64,000 nt of DNA, taken from positions 868,001-932,000 of the forward strand of contig OZ254168.1 of the NCBI GenBank assembly GCA_965268275.1, in the 5' to 3' direction. Made by a program: the position numbers and the translations under genes. This document shows, one piece after another, positions 33,839 through 43,020 of this stretch. Numbering within the stretch: position 1 is the stretch's first letter; every line of letters starts with the position of its first letter. The notes under the pieces are model-generated. The model did not search any database and was not told the origin of the DNA. It was given only the letters and a program-made list of their open reading frames with translations. Source of the DNA: AAA044-D11 sp965268275. GTDB taxonomy: Bacteria; Actinomycetota; Actinomycetes; Nanopelagicales; Nanopelagicaceae.

Positions 33839-34811
33839 GAACGTTCTCCGCTTCATCAACAATTCGTTCAGCTAGAACGGTAGCAATTCTATGACGACGG
33901 CCGACTGGACGTTCCGCAGTTAACTTAACGCCAGCAATTGAAATTGTGCTGCCTGGAATTGGCACACGGCCTAGAGTTTTTGCCAACAGTCCGCCAATGC
34001 TGTCCACATCTTCGCGCTCTGATTCCGGAATTTCGATCTTAAAAGTTGAAGCAAAATCCTCGATATGCAATCTTGCCGAAAGGCGTGCACTGGTTTCAGT
34101 AAGCCATTCAATCTCTAAATCATCATCGTCGTATTCATCTGCGATCTCGCCAACAATTTCTTCAAGAATATCTTCGATGGTAATCAGCCCTGCAGTTCCA
34201 CCATATTCATCAACAACAATCGCCATATGAATCTGATCTCGTTGCATCTCTTTCAAAAGTTCTGCGGCTGTCTTGGTTTCAGGAACGAATGTTGCTTTGC
34301 GAACATGTTCTACAACATTCTCGCTAGATTCAGATTCGCGATGCTCGTGTGTTCGTCTCGCAAGATCCTTGACATATGCAATTCCAATTACATTATCTAG
34401 ATTCTCATCGATTACCGGAATTCTGGTAAAACCAGAGCGCAGTGCCAGTGAAAGTCCTTGGCGAAGCGTTTTATTTCCTTCAATCCAAACAATTTCGGTT
34501 CTTGGAACCATCAATTCTCGAACCAAGGTATCCCCTAATTCGAATACGGATTGGATCATTTCGCGTTCAGATTCTTCAACTAGACCATGTTGGCTTGCCT
34601 GGTCAACAGCTTCTCGAAGCTCTTCTTCATTCGAGAACTGGCCGGTCCGCAATTTAAAACCAGCCTTGCGCAGAGTTTTCACTAGCGAATCTGGAAGTAT
34701 CGAAATCACTCTCGCGAAATCTAGGTTGTGCTTCTTGCCAAATGTGCGACCGATATAGAAACCGATTACCAACCAAACAATTGCATCAAATAAAAACTTG
34801 AGTGTTTGCAT
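33828..34811 (-). CDS. CorC/HlyC-type CBS-domain protein without the DUF21 membrane domain
   Basis: A 327-residue protein with one N-terminal hydrophobic segment (LFDAIVWLVIGFYIGRTF), a pair of CBS domains (VRELMVPRTEIVWIEG... and IHMAIVVDEYGGTAGLITIEDILEEIVGEI) and a C-terminal CorC_HlyC domain (SIGGLLAKTLGRVPIPG). Usual actinobacterial homologues are ~430 residues, with a four-helix DUF21 domain that is missing here. The gene lies between ybeY and the cytidine-deaminase-like gene as in other Actinobacteria. Likely roles are Mg/Co efflux or envelope homeostasis, inferred only. Confidence 0.85.
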   Translation of the reverse strand: MQTLKFLFDAIVWLVIGFYIGRTFGKKHNLDFARVISILPDSLVKTLRKAGFKLRTGQFSNEEELREAVDQASQHGLVEESEREMIQSVFELGDTLVRELMVPRTEIVWIEGNKTLRQGLSLALRSGFTRIPVIDENLDNVIGIAYVKDLARRTHEHRESESSENVVEHVRKATFVPETKTAAELLKEMQRDQIHMAIVVDEYGGTAGLITIEDILEEIVGEIADEYDDDDLEIEWLTETSARLSARLHIEDFASTFKIEIPESEREDVDSIGGLLAKTLGRVPIPGSTISIAGVKLTAERPVGRRHRIATVLAERIVDEAENVLEQ

Positions 34812-35249
34812 TTACTTGGCTTTCCATTCCGCTAGGGTCTTATCCTGAAGTCCGAACATAACTTTGTGTTCCTCTTCCTCGACATGATCAAAGCCCAATA
34901 AGTGTAGAACTCCGTGGACTGTAAGCAGCGAAATCTCATCTTCGGTTGAATGGTTGATTGCCTGTTTCGCAGCGAATTGCGGGCAAATAACGATGTCTCC
35001 AATAATTCCGGGTCCATCGCTCGCTGAAAACGGCTTTAGCTCATCCATTGGAAACGAGAGCACATCGGTTGGGCCCGGTAAATCCATCCACTGGATATGA
35101 AGCTTGGTAATTTCATCTTCATCTACCAGTGTTATTCCTAAATCTGATTCGGGATGAATTCCCATTTTATCCAGCGCAAATGCGGCTACATCAACAATCT
35201 GATTTTCATTGCAGGCGACGCCGCTGTTATTAGCAATTTCTATTCCCAT
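34812..35249 (-). CDS. ybeY: Endoribonuclease YbeY
   Basis: A metal-dependent single-strand endoribonuclease needed for 16S rRNA 3' maturation and 70S quality control. The 145-residue protein contains the zinc motif HGVLHLLGFDH (H-x3-H-x5-H) and the upstream signature LPGPTDVLSFPMDE. The gene sits directly between phoH (5 bp upstream) and the CBS gene, which is the standard phoH-ybeY-corC order. Confidence 0.95.
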   Translation of the reverse strand: MGIEIANNSGVACNENQIVDVAAFALDKMGIHPESDLGITLVDEDEITKLHIQWMDLPGPTDVLSFPMDELKPFSASDGPGIIGDIVICPQFAAKQAINHSTEDEISLLTVHGVLHLLGFDHVEEEEHKVMFGLQDKTLAEWKAK

Positions 35250-35254
35250 GGGAA

Positions 35255-36271
35255 TTAGCGATCACCGCTTCCAGATCGAATTGATCTTGTTACATTCGGC
35301 GGAACAACTTTATTCTCGTCATGTCTTCCATAAGCATTTACGATATCGCCAACAAGTCGGTTTCGGACAACATCTTCAGCGTCTAAACGAATAAATGTAA
35401 TGTCATCAACGCCATCAAGAATCTCGTGAACTATCTTCAAGCCAGATTGCGAACCGTGAGGCAAATCAACCTGTGTGATATCGCCGGTAATTACCATCTT
35501 TGAACCGAAACCAAGTCGAGTCAAGAACATCTTCATCTGCTCGGCAGAGGTATTTTGAGCTTCATCCAAAATAATAAATGCATCGTTCAGGGTGCGACCG
35601 CGCATATATGCAAGCGGCGCAATCTCAATGATTCCAGATTGCATAAGGCGTGGAATCGAATCTTGGTCAATCATGTCGTGCAGCGCATCAAAGAGTGGGC
35701 GAAGATATGGATCAATCTTCTCTTGCAGTGTTCCTGGCAAGAAACCAAGGCGCTCTCCTGCTTCGACAGCTGGTCTGGTCAAAATAATTCGATTAACTTG
35801 TTTCGATTGCAGCGCCTGAATCGCTTTCGCCATTGCAAGATATGTCTTTCCAGTTCCTGCTGGCCCAACACCAAAAGTAATTGTGTTCTCATCTATCGCT
35901 TCAACGTATCGCTTCTGATTCGCAGTCTTTGGACGAATCGTTTTTCCGCGGTTACTCAAAATATTTAACGAAAGAACTTCTGCTGGATGATCAACTGGTT
36001 CGTGGTTAAACATTTCGATGGAACGCAGAATTGCATCGCTATTCAAACTCTGTCCGGCTCGAAGTAAAACCAATAATTCACGGACGAGTGCCTCGAATTT
36101 TGCTATTTGCGCTAAATCTCCGCCGGCAAAAATTTCATTGCCACGAACAGTGATAGAAATATTTGGGAAGGTTTTTTCAAAGATACGAAGATGTGCATCT
36201 TGGGCTCCGGTAAGCGCGACCATAGGAATCGCGGTCGGCACGGTAATCAACGCGGTTTTAATGGGGTCCAT
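35255..36271 (-). CDS. PhoH-family ATPase (PhoH-like)
   Basis: A 338-residue PhoH-like protein. The N-terminal KH-like region (ISITVRGNEIFAGGDLAQIAKFEALV) is followed by the ATPase with Walker A FGVGPAGTGKTYLAMAKAIQAL, RPAVEAGERLGFLPG and Walker B FIILDEAQNTSAEQMKMFLTRLG. The family is linked to RNA metabolism and co-occurs with ybeY. The start is ATG 36269-36271, 17 bp after the HIT gene stop. Confidence 0.94.
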   Translation of the reverse strand: MDPIKTALITVPTAIPMVALTGAQDAHLRIFEKTFPNISITVRGNEIFAGGDLAQIAKFEALVRELLVLLRAGQSLNSDAILRSIEMFNHEPVDHPAEVLSLNILSNRGKTIRPKTANQKRYVEAIDENTITFGVGPAGTGKTYLAMAKAIQALQSKQVNRIILTRPAVEAGERLGFLPGTLQEKIDPYLRPLFDALHDMIDQDSIPRLMQSGIIEIAPLAYMRGRTLNDAFIILDEAQNTSAEQMKMFLTRLGFGSKMVITGDITQVDLPHGSQSGLKIVHEILDGVDDITFIRLDAEDVVRNRLVGDIVNAYGRHDENKVVPPNVTRSIRSGSGDR

Positions 36272-36288
36272 TGAGGGAAATCTTACTT

Positions 36289-36624
36289 TTAACCGGGCGG
36301 CCAGGCGAACGGACGCCCACCAAGAATATGAAGATGAGCGTGAAAAACGCTCTGACCTGCGCTTGCACCGGTATTAAAGACACTTCGATAGCCATCGAGT
36401 TTTAGATCGGCCGCAATTTTGGCGCCAACGGCATGCATCTCGGCGATCACCTCTGGAGCATTTACTGAAAGCTCTGCCGCATTTTCGTGATGCGATTTAG
36501 GAATTATCAAAACGTGAGTTGGGGCTTGAGGCGCGATGTCGTTGATGGCAAAGACATTTGAAGATTCAAAAACGAATTCAACTGGAATTTCACCGGATGC
36601 CATCTTGCAGAATAAACAACTCAT
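36289..36624 (-). CDS. HIT-family nucleotide-binding hydrolase
   Basis: A 111-residue histidine triad protein of the HINT/PKCI type, acting on AMP-lysine or related nucleotide conjugates in relatives. The catalytic triad is SVFHAHLHILGGR (HxHxH). A CxxC pair near the N-terminus (CLFCKMASGEIP) is typical. The start is ATG 36622-36624, giving MSCLFCKM; GGTGA from the overlapping rsmE end is a suitable Shine-Dalgarno 8 bases upstream. Confidence 0.92.
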   Translation of the reverse strand: MSCLFCKMASGEIPVEFVFESSNVFAINDIAPQAPTHVLIIPKSHHENAAELSVNAPEVIAEMHAVGAKIAADLKLDGYRSVFNTGASAGQSVFHAHLHILGGRPFAWPPG

Positions 36625-36631
36625 TTGAGAA

Positions 36632-37354
36632 TCACCATCTCCCAATCAAAGCAGATACCGCGCTCAAAGCGGCACCACCTGCATGTGCGCTTCGAAAAAC
36701 TTCGGGACCAAGCCCAACTATGTGAGCACCGGTGCTCTGCAATAGCTCGAGTTCGCTGTCACTTAAGCCGCCTTCAGGCCCAATAACAATAACTATTTCA
36801 CTCATCCCTGCAAATTTTGAGGTCACAACTTCAGATAACTTTGTAGTTGCCGACTCGTGCATCACCAAGACAGCGCTGTTTTCACTCTCAATTTCCAGAA
36901 GTTGTGAAAGAGATAAGCCGTCAATTATTTCTGGCTTTCTAAATCTACGAGACTGCTTTGTCGCTGCTACAGCGACGCTTTGCCACTTAGCCAGAGAATC
37001 TTGTCGCCATTTCGAAATACTTCTATCAGCCTGCCAAGGAATAATTACGTCGACCCCTGATTCAATCAAAATCTCAATTGCATCTTTAACTCGATCAGAT
37101 TTCGGTAGCCCTTGCACAACAATTAACCTTGGAGATTTCTCTGGTTGAAATCCACGTTCCAAAACCTTAGCTGTAAATGTTTTCTTCTCGATATTTTCAA
37201 CGCTAGCCCGGACCCAATTTCCGGCGCCATCCGATATCAAAATCTCTTCACCGACACTTGTCCGAAGCACCTTTATTGCATGATGTGCTTCATCGCCAGA
37301 TACTTCAATTAAATTTGAATCTTCTAACTTATCAACCAAGAAGAGGGTCAGCAT
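36632..37354 (-). CDS. rsmE: 16S rRNA (uracil(1498)-N(3))-methyltransferase RsmE
   Basis: A SPOUT-class methyltransferase of 240 residues that modifies U1498 of 16S rRNA. It has the N-terminal PUA-like part (GDEAHHAIKVLRTSVGEEI) and the knotted C-terminal SAM site with VIGPEGGLSDSELELL and LGPEVFRSAHAGGAALSAV. It is immediately downstream of dnaJ (one base between) and its end lies just before the HIT gene start. Confidence 0.94.
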   Translation of the reverse strand: MLTLFLVDKLEDSNLIEVSGDEAHHAIKVLRTSVGEEILISDGAGNWVRASVENIEKKTFTAKVLERGFQPEKSPRLIVVQGLPKSDRVKDAIEILIESGVDVIIPWQADRSISKWRQDSLAKWQSVAVAATKQSRRFRKPEIIDGLSLSQLLEIESENSAVLVMHESATTKLSEVVTSKFAGMSEIVIVIGPEGGLSDSELELLQSTGAHIVGLGPEVFRSAHAGGAALSAVSALIGRW

Positions 37355-38476
37355 TTAGCGGTGAAACGCATCTCTAAAGCGACCGAAAAATCCTGTGCTC
37401 TGGGTACTACTCCTGCGATGAATCTCAACATCCTCGCCCTTTTCGCCACGTGATTTAGCAAGTGACTTCAGCAATTCTTCTTGTTCTTTATTCAACTTAC
37501 CCGGCGTTGTAACTTCAATATGAACAATCAAGTCGCCCCGTCCAGAACCGCGCAACTTGCTCATTCCCAAATCTTTCAAGACAACGGTGTTTCCACTTAC
37601 GAATCCAGATTTAATTGATACATCTTTTGGACCATCTAGTGTTTCAATCTTTACGGTCGTTCCTAGAGCTGCCGAAGTCATCGGAATCACGATTGAAATA
37701 TGTAAATCATTTCCGTCACGAACTAAGAAATCATGAGGTGTTTCAACTATCTCTACATACAGATCTCCGGCAGGTCCACCACCAGGACCAACTTCACCAG
37801 CGCCACTCATCTGAATTCGATTGCCAGTTTCAACACCTGCTGGAATTTTTACCGGGATAACTTTTCTAGAACGAACTCGGCCGTCGCCTGAACACTCTAA
37901 ACACGGATCTGAAATAACGCTGCCATAACCTTGGCATGCAGCGCATGGTCGACTTGTCATAACCTGGCCAATTATTGAACGCGTAACTTGCTGGGTTTCA
38001 CCGCGACCTTTGCAAATTCCACAAACACTTGGCTTCGATCCAGTTGCGCAGCCAGAACCAGAACATTTCTCGCACGTCGCAGCGGTTTCTAAATTCAATT
38101 CGCGATCAGTTCCGAAGCAAGCTTCTGCTAAATCAAGCTCAACTCGAATCAAAGCATCTTGACCAGCACGCATCCGGGCACGTGGCCCACGATTTTGTCC
38201 ACCACCTCCGAAGAAGGCATCCATAATGTCGCCGAAACCAAAATTCTGTCCACCACCAAATTGCGAAAATGGATCTCCGCCCATGTCATAGCGTTGACGC
38301 TTTTCAGGATCGCTCAATATTTCGTAAGCAGTTGTAATCTCTTTAAATTTCTCTGATGCATTTGGATCTGGATTTACATCAGGATGATATTCCCGGGCTA
38401 GTTTGCGATAAACCTTTTTGATTTCATCAAAAGAAGAATCACGATCTACGCCAAGGGTTCCGTAATAATCAGCCAT
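37355..38476 (-). CDS. dnaJ: Chaperone protein DnaJ
   Basis: Full-length type I Hsp40 of 373 residues: J-domain with HPD (YHPDVNPDPN), Gly/Phe-rich linker (GGGQNFGFGDIMDAFFGGGG), four CxxCxGxG zinc repeats (CEKCSGSG, CGICKGRG, CAACQGYG, CLECSGDG) and the C-terminal substrate domains. It stimulates DnaK ATPase. In Actinobacteria this hrcA-linked copy is DnaJ2. It directly follows hrcA with no gap. No CIRCE element is seen next to it. Confidence 0.96.
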   Translation of the reverse strand: MADYYGTLGVDRDSSFDEIKKVYRKLAREYHPDVNPDPNASEKFKEITTAYEILSDPEKRQRYDMGGDPFSQFGGGQNFGFGDIMDAFFGGGGQNRGPRARMRAGQDALIRVELDLAEACFGTDRELNLETAATCEKCSGSGCATGSKPSVCGICKGRGETQQVTRSIIGQVMTSRPCAACQGYGSVISDPCLECSGDGRVRSRKVIPVKIPAGVETGNRIQMSGAGEVGPGGGPAGDLYVEIVETPHDFLVRDGNDLHISIVIPMTSAALGTTVKIETLDGPKDVSIKSGFVSGNTVVLKDLGMSKLRGSGRGDLIVHIEVTTPGKLNKEQEELLKSLAKSRGEKGEDVEIHRRSSTQSTGFFGRFRDAFHR

Positions 38477-39205
38477 CTAAGCCTTGTCTCCTAGGAAACC
38501 ACTGATATATCTTGCAACGGTGTTAACCGCAGCCATTGAACTGGCGTAATCCATACGGGTCGGTCCCAAAATTCCAAGTGCACCATGATTTTGTGCGCCA
38601 CTTCCAAAACTCATAGAAACCAAACTTGTTGTCTTAAGTGAACTTTCTCCTTGCTCTTCACCAATCTTTACCTGCAATGAAGTGCCAGCGTCAGATAACA
38701 ATCGAAGCAAAACAACTTGCTCTTCCAGAGCTTCAAGAATCGGGTGAATCGCAATCGAAACCTCTTGAGTAGAACGAGCCAGATTTGCGGTTCCAGCAAG
38801 AACAACTTTATCTTCATCTGGATACTGAATAACGGCAACCTGCTTTGTAATCTGTGCCAAAAGTTTTGCAGTTCTACTAAATACATCATCTAAATCAACT
38901 GCGCCATCCAAGAAGTTTTCAATTGCTCGGCGCTCGGCAGAAGATAGCGGCTTTATTTCCGCAATCTTGTCGACGAACATGCGATACCCGCTGTTGGTCG
39001 GAATTCTTCCCGCACTTGTATGTGGTTGCTTGATCAGCCCGGCATCTTCAAGAACGGCCATGTCATTTCTAATCGTGGCTGGTGAAACACCAAGTCCATG
39101 TTTTTCAGCAATTACCTTTGAGCCAACTGGCTCTTCAGTCGCAACATATTCATCAACAATTGCCCGAAGAATCTCGAGCTGTCGATTTTGCATTGTTAAT
39201 TCCAT
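38477..39205 (-). CDS. hrcA: Heat-inducible transcription repressor HrcA, internally shortened
   Basis: HrcA represses heat-shock genes by binding CIRCE. The N-terminal winged helix is intact (LEILRAIVDEYVATEEPVGSK, VSPATIRNDMAVLE, HTSAGRIPT), and so is the C-terminal conserved block VVLAGTANLAR...LEALEEQVVLLRLL. The protein is only 242 residues where actinobacterial HrcA is about 340: the sequence jumps from IQYP (~128) to VVLAGTANL (~134), so the ~95-residue central dimerisation segment is absent. The frame is uninterrupted, so this looks like a clean in-frame deletion. Repressor activity is uncertain. Confidence 0.9.
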   Translation of the reverse strand: MELTMQNRQLEILRAIVDEYVATEEPVGSKVIAEKHGLGVSPATIRNDMAVLEDAGLIKQPHTSAGRIPTNSGYRMFVDKIAEIKPLSSAERRAIENFLDGAVDLDDVFSRTAKLLAQITKQVAVIQYPDEDKVVLAGTANLARSTQEVSIAIHPILEALEEQVVLLRLLSDAGTSLQVKIGEEQGESSLKTTSLVSMSFGSGAQNHGALGILGPTRMDYASSMAAVNTVARYISGFLGDKA

Positions 39206-39217
39206 TTCAAATCCAAA

Positions 39218-39562
39218 TTAGTTGATTACAAGAACTACTGAAAGCAGGAGCAGCAAAACCACGGCAGGAGCAGAAGTCTTCATCTTGTTTGCCTTCGAAT
39301 GTGCATAAACCGCAATTCCCATAGCAATCCAAAGAACCAAGATTGCAAGCCATCCGATCAATTCATCTGGATATCTAATTGCATAAATCAAACCAATCGC
39401 AGCAACTGCTTCAACCAAGCCAATTAACCGTGCAATTCGATCTCCGATATTCACATCTCGGGTTCCTTGAAGTCCCTTTGGATTACCACTTAACTTCATG
39501 GCGCCAGAAACTAGGAATACAACGGCTAACAGGCCGAGCAAGATGTCATGGGCTAATTGCAT
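39218..39562 (-). CDS. DoxX-like small membrane protein
   Basis: A ~114-residue membrane protein with four predicted hydrophobic segments (LLGLLAVVFLVSGAMKL; LIGLVEAVAAIGLIY; LIGWLAILVLWIAMGIAVY; APAVVLLLLLSVVLVI). The GAMKL motif after helix 1 is typical of DoxX/DUF4870-type proteins, whose role is poorly known. The start is set at ATG 39560-39562; a TTG two codons upstream is also in frame. It sits between hemW and hrcA in the same operon, and nothing in the context assigns a function. Confidence 0.7.
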   Translation of the reverse strand: MQLAHDILLGLLAVVFLVSGAMKLSGNPKGLQGTRDVNIGDRIARLIGLVEAVAAIGLIYAIRYPDELIGWLAILVLWIAMGIAVYAHSKANKMKTSAPAVVLLLLLSVVLVIN

Positions 39563-39574
39563 AGGCAAACGCTA

Positions 39575-40726
39575 CTACATCAATATTTCTCGAACGATTC
39601 GATCTGCCATCAAGCGCCCGGACAAAGTCAGCGAAATCTGCCCTCGCTCCCAGTTCTCCTTCGAAATCTGCCCACCAGCTAGATAGCTCTCTAATCTGAG
39701 AAGTGCTGCATCACCTAAAGAATTCTTTGCAATTCCTTCAGGCATGCGAATTTCAAGCATTATTCGCTCGCTCTCTTTCTCCTCCAGTTTCAATATTTCA
39801 CTCTCCATAACCGGAGATTGATTTAATTCAAGTCGCTCACGATATGCATTTGGATGTTTAACATTCCAAAAACGTTTTCCATCTATATGCGAATGCGCAC
39901 CAGGCCCAAGTCCCCACCAATTTGCACCTTCCCAGTAAGCAATATTGTGACGACATTCTCCACCAGGCTTTGCCCAATTTGAAAGTTCATACCAAGTAAA
40001 TCCAGCCTCACTAAATTTTTCATCCGCTAACAAATATTTATCTGCAGTTTGATCATCATCAGGAATCACAACTTCCCCACGTTTAACCTGCGCAGCAAGC
40101 TTTGTTCCACTCTCAACTATCAACGCATAGGCCGAAATATGGTTGATTGGCAGCGCTAAAGCAGAATCAATTGTTGCATCCCAATCCGCAATGCTTTCGC
40201 CAGGTGTTCCGTAAATTAAATCAACACTTACTTGCTCAAAACCAACTTCCCTTGCCCAGTTGGTTGCCTTAACAACATTCTCTGGATTATGCGTCCGATC
40301 CAGAACAGCAAGAACATGCGGAGCTGCTGATTGCATTCCAAATGAAATTCGGTTAATTCCAACACCGCGAAGAGCCGCTAACTTCTCTTTTGAAACCGTA
40401 TCGGGATTTGCTTCAATTGTTATCTCAATATCTTTTGCAAAACCAAAGTCTGCCTCAATTGAATTAAGGACTCGGCCCAAATCTGCTGGTTCCATAAGAG
40501 TTGGGGTTCCGCCACCAAAGAATATTGTTGAGATTGGTTCATTTGTTTTTACTTCGGCCCGAGCAATTTTTGCTTCTTGAATCAAAAGATCAATGTAGCC
40601 ATTTGAAACCTGGGCAATATCGCTGCCCTCTTTTAATTCGCCTGGGGTGTAGGTATTGAAGTCACAATAACCACAGCGTTTTACGCAGTAAGGAATGTGG
40701 ATGTAAAACGAGAGTGGGCGACTCAT
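39575..40726 (-). CDS. hemW: HemW-family radical SAM protein (heme chaperone)
   Basis: A 383-residue radical SAM protein of the HemN/HemW family. The [4Fe-4S] motif is IPYCVKRCGYCDFNTY (CxxxCxxC), and FGGGTPTLM, SVDLIYGTPGES and GPGAHSHIDG are conserved. Family genes next to lepA and hrcA are HemW, thought to deliver heme rather than oxidise coproporphyrinogen; many are still annotated as coproporphyrinogen III oxidase. The start is ATG 40724-40726, 5 bp after lepA. Confidence 0.93.
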   Translation of the reverse strand: MSRPLSFYIHIPYCVKRCGYCDFNTYTPGELKEGSDIAQVSNGYIDLLIQEAKIARAEVKTNEPISTIFFGGGTPTLMEPADLGRVLNSIEADFGFAKDIEITIEANPDTVSKEKLAALRGVGINRISFGMQSAAPHVLAVLDRTHNPENVVKATNWAREVGFEQVSVDLIYGTPGESIADWDATIDSALALPINHISAYALIVESGTKLAAQVKRGEVVIPDDDQTADKYLLADEKFSEAGFTWYELSNWAKPGGECRHNIAYWEGANWWGLGPGAHSHIDGKRFWNVKHPNAYRERLELNQSPVMESEILKLEEKESERIMLEIRMPEGIAKNSLGDAALLRLESYLAGGQISKENWERGQISLTLSGRLMADRIVREILM

Positions 40727-40731
40727 GGGAA

Positions 40732-42606
40732 TTAGCCCTTGGCTTTAGCTTTTGCCTTATCAACATCAGCATCGGTTGTAAGCGCAGCGATGAATGCCTC
40801 TTGTGGAACTTCAACACGGCCAACCATCTTCATGCGCTTCTTTCCTTCTTTCTGCTTTTCAAGAAGTTTGCGCTTACGCGAAATATCGCCGCCGTAACAC
40901 TTAGCAAGAACGTCTTTGCGAATCGCACGAATACTTTCGCGGGCGATGATTCTTGATCCGATAGCGGCCTGAATAGGGACTTCGAATTGCTGCCTTGGAA
41001 TTAATTCGCGAAGCTTCGTTGTCATCATTACGCCGTATGCGTAAGCCTTGTCTTTGTGCACGATTGCACTAAATGCATCTACGCCCTCGCTCTGCAGCAA
41101 GATATCGACCTTTACTAAGTCGCCTTCGGCTTCTCCGATTGGTTCGTAATCTAGTGATGCATAGCCGCGAGTCTTTGACTTAAGTTGGTCGAAGAAATCG
41201 AAGACAATTTCAGCAAGTGGCAAGGTGTAACGAATTTCTACGCGATCTTCAGATAGATAATCCATACCTAGAAGTGAGCCACGACGTTCTTGGCAGAGTT
41301 CCATGATTGCACCGATAAATTCGGATGGGGCTAATACGGTTGCACGAACGATTGGTTCGAAGACTGCTTCAATCTTGTCGTTAGGAAATTCAGATGGGTT
41401 TGTAACAATAAGTTCTTTTCCATCGCCACGAACAACGCGATAGACCACGCTTGGTGCAGTTGAGATTAGTGATAAACCAGCTTCGCGTTCTAAACGCTCG
41501 CGGACAATTTCCATGTGCAGTAGACCTAGGAAACCACAACGGAAACCGAAACCAAGTGCGGCAGAAGTTTCTGGTTCGTAAACAAGAGCGGCATCATTTA
41601 GTTGCAATTTATCTAGCGCTTCACGAAGCATTGGATATTCGGCGCCATCTAGAGGGAACAGACCAGAGAAAACCATTGGCTTTGGATCTTTATATCCAGC
41701 AAGGGCTTTAGTTGTTGGGTTGTGATAGGTCGTGATTGTGTCACCGACTCGAGATTGGCGAACATCTTTAACGCCAGTAATTACATAACCTACTTCGCCA
41801 ACACCAAGTCCTTTGCTGACAACAGGTTCTGGAGAAATAACGCCGACTTCAAGCATTTCGTGGCGAACGCCAGTTGAGAACATTTGAATTTGGTCGCGAG
41901 TAGAAAGGTGTCCGTCAACTACGCGAACGTAAGTAACAACGCCACGGTATGTGTCATAAACCGAGTCAAAAATAAGTGCGCGTGCTGGTGCATTTGCATC
42001 GCCAACCGGGGCCGGGATTTGTTTAACAATTTGATCTAGAAGTTCGGTAACGCCTTCGCCAGTTTTTCCAGAGACGCGTAAACAATCTTCTGGTTGGCAA
42101 CCGATTAGCTTTGCAAGTTCTTCAGCAAATTTTTCTGGTTGCGCTGCAGGCAAATCGATTTTATTTAGAACTGGAATAATTGTTAGGTTGTTCTCCATTG
42201 CAAGATAAAGGTTTGCAAGAGTTTGGGCTTCAATTCCTTGTGCGCAATCGACCAAGAGAACTGCGCCTTCGCAGGCAGCAAGAGATCTTGAAACTTCGTA
42301 AGTGAAGTCGACGTGCCCAGGGGTATCGATCATGTTCAGGATGTATTCCTGACCATCGATTCCAGAACGCCATGGCAGACGGACTGCTTGGCTCTTGATT
42401 GTGATTCCGCGTTCGCGTTCGATATCCATGCGGTCTAGATATTGGGCACGCATGTTGCGCTGTTCGACAACTTCGGTGATTCCGAGCATGCGATCGGCAA
42501 GTGTTGATTTGCCGTGATCGATGTGAGCGATGATGCAGAAATTACGGATCTGCGCGGGATTAGTTGAAGCTGGTTGTGGCGCTTTGGCTAAATCAATGGC
42601 AGGCAT
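40732..42606 (-). CDS. lepA: Elongation factor 4 (LepA)
   Basis: A translational GTPase of 624 residues that back-translocates or helps 30S biogenesis. G-domain motifs are IAHIDHGKSTLADRML, DTPGHVDF and NKIDLPAA; the LepA-specific C-terminal domain follows (AYGVMMTTKLRELIPRQQFEV, RKDVLAKCYGGDISRKRKLLEKQKEGKKRM). The gene starts 59 bp after rpsT and precedes hemW, the common rpsT-lepA-hemW order. Confidence 0.97.
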   Translation of the reverse strand: MPAIDLAKAPQPASTNPAQIRNFCIIAHIDHGKSTLADRMLGITEVVEQRNMRAQYLDRMDIERERGITIKSQAVRLPWRSGIDGQEYILNMIDTPGHVDFTYEVSRSLAACEGAVLLVDCAQGIEAQTLANLYLAMENNLTIIPVLNKIDLPAAQPEKFAEELAKLIGCQPEDCLRVSGKTGEGVTELLDQIVKQIPAPVGDANAPARALIFDSVYDTYRGVVTYVRVVDGHLSTRDQIQMFSTGVRHEMLEVGVISPEPVVSKGLGVGEVGYVITGVKDVRQSRVGDTITTYHNPTTKALAGYKDPKPMVFSGLFPLDGAEYPMLREALDKLQLNDAALVYEPETSAALGFGFRCGFLGLLHMEIVRERLEREAGLSLISTAPSVVYRVVRGDGKELIVTNPSEFPNDKIEAVFEPIVRATVLAPSEFIGAIMELCQERRGSLLGMDYLSEDRVEIRYTLPLAEIVFDFFDQLKSKTRGYASLDYEPIGEAEGDLVKVDILLQSEGVDAFSAIVHKDKAYAYGVMMTTKLRELIPRQQFEVPIQAAIGSRIIARESIRAIRKDVLAKCYGGDISRKRKLLEKQKEGKKRMKMVGRVEVPQEAFIAALTTDADVDKAKAKAKG

Positions 42607-42665
42607 TTATCCCCCGAGATTATTCGCCGAAACTTATTTGAAAATAGATTTGGGTAAAACAAGAA

Positions 42666-42935
42666 TTACTTAGCGCCAGCTTTGTTAGCTTGCTTAGCCA
42701 TCGCTGACTTTCTGTTTGCTGCTGCGTTTGCATGCATTACGCCGCTGCTTACTGCAACATCAAGTGTCTTTGAAGCTAGACGAAGTTCTTCTGCAATTAC
42801 CTTGCTGTCTCCGGCAGTTACTGCATCACGGAAACGACGGATCGCGGTCTTGATCGCTGAACGAGCAGACTTGTTACGAATTTGAGCCTTTTCGTTGGTG
42901 CGAATTCTCTTGATCTGCGACTTGATATTTGCCAC
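42666..42935 (-). CDS. rpsT: 30S ribosomal protein S20
   Basis: An 89-residue S20, which binds the 16S rRNA 5' domain early in assembly. The N-terminal MANIKSQIKRIRTNEKAQIRN is the conserved basic start. The initiation codon is GTG, preceded by AGAAGG (near 42945). It lies between holA and lepA, with a hairpin candidate upstream. Confidence 0.96.
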   Translation of the reverse strand: MANIKSQIKRIRTNEKAQIRNKSARSAIKTAIRRFRDAVTAGDSKVIAEELRLASKTLDVAVSSGVMHANAAANRKSAMAKQANKAGAK

Positions 42936-42968
42936 TTCGAACTACCTTCTAATCTCTTGAAATCTAAG

Positions 42969-42987
42969 CCTTGGCTTCTGCCAGGCA
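42969..42987 (-). terminator. Possible hairpin between holA and rpsT
   Basis: The 85-bp gap contains GCCTTGGC-TTCT-GCCAGGC (42969-42987): a 7-bp stem with one bulged base around a tetraloop. In the minus direction it is followed by TTAGATTT. It could end holA mRNA or be part of the rpsT leader; evidence is moderate. Confidence 0.35.
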
Positions 42988-43020
42988 GACGCGCAGATTA
43001 CCAGCGAAGGGGTCTACTAC

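Noticed and set aside
38477..39230. CIRCE element upstream of hrcA/dnaJ
   Set aside because: No TTAGCACTC-N9-GAGTGCTAA-like inverted repeat is visible near these genes.
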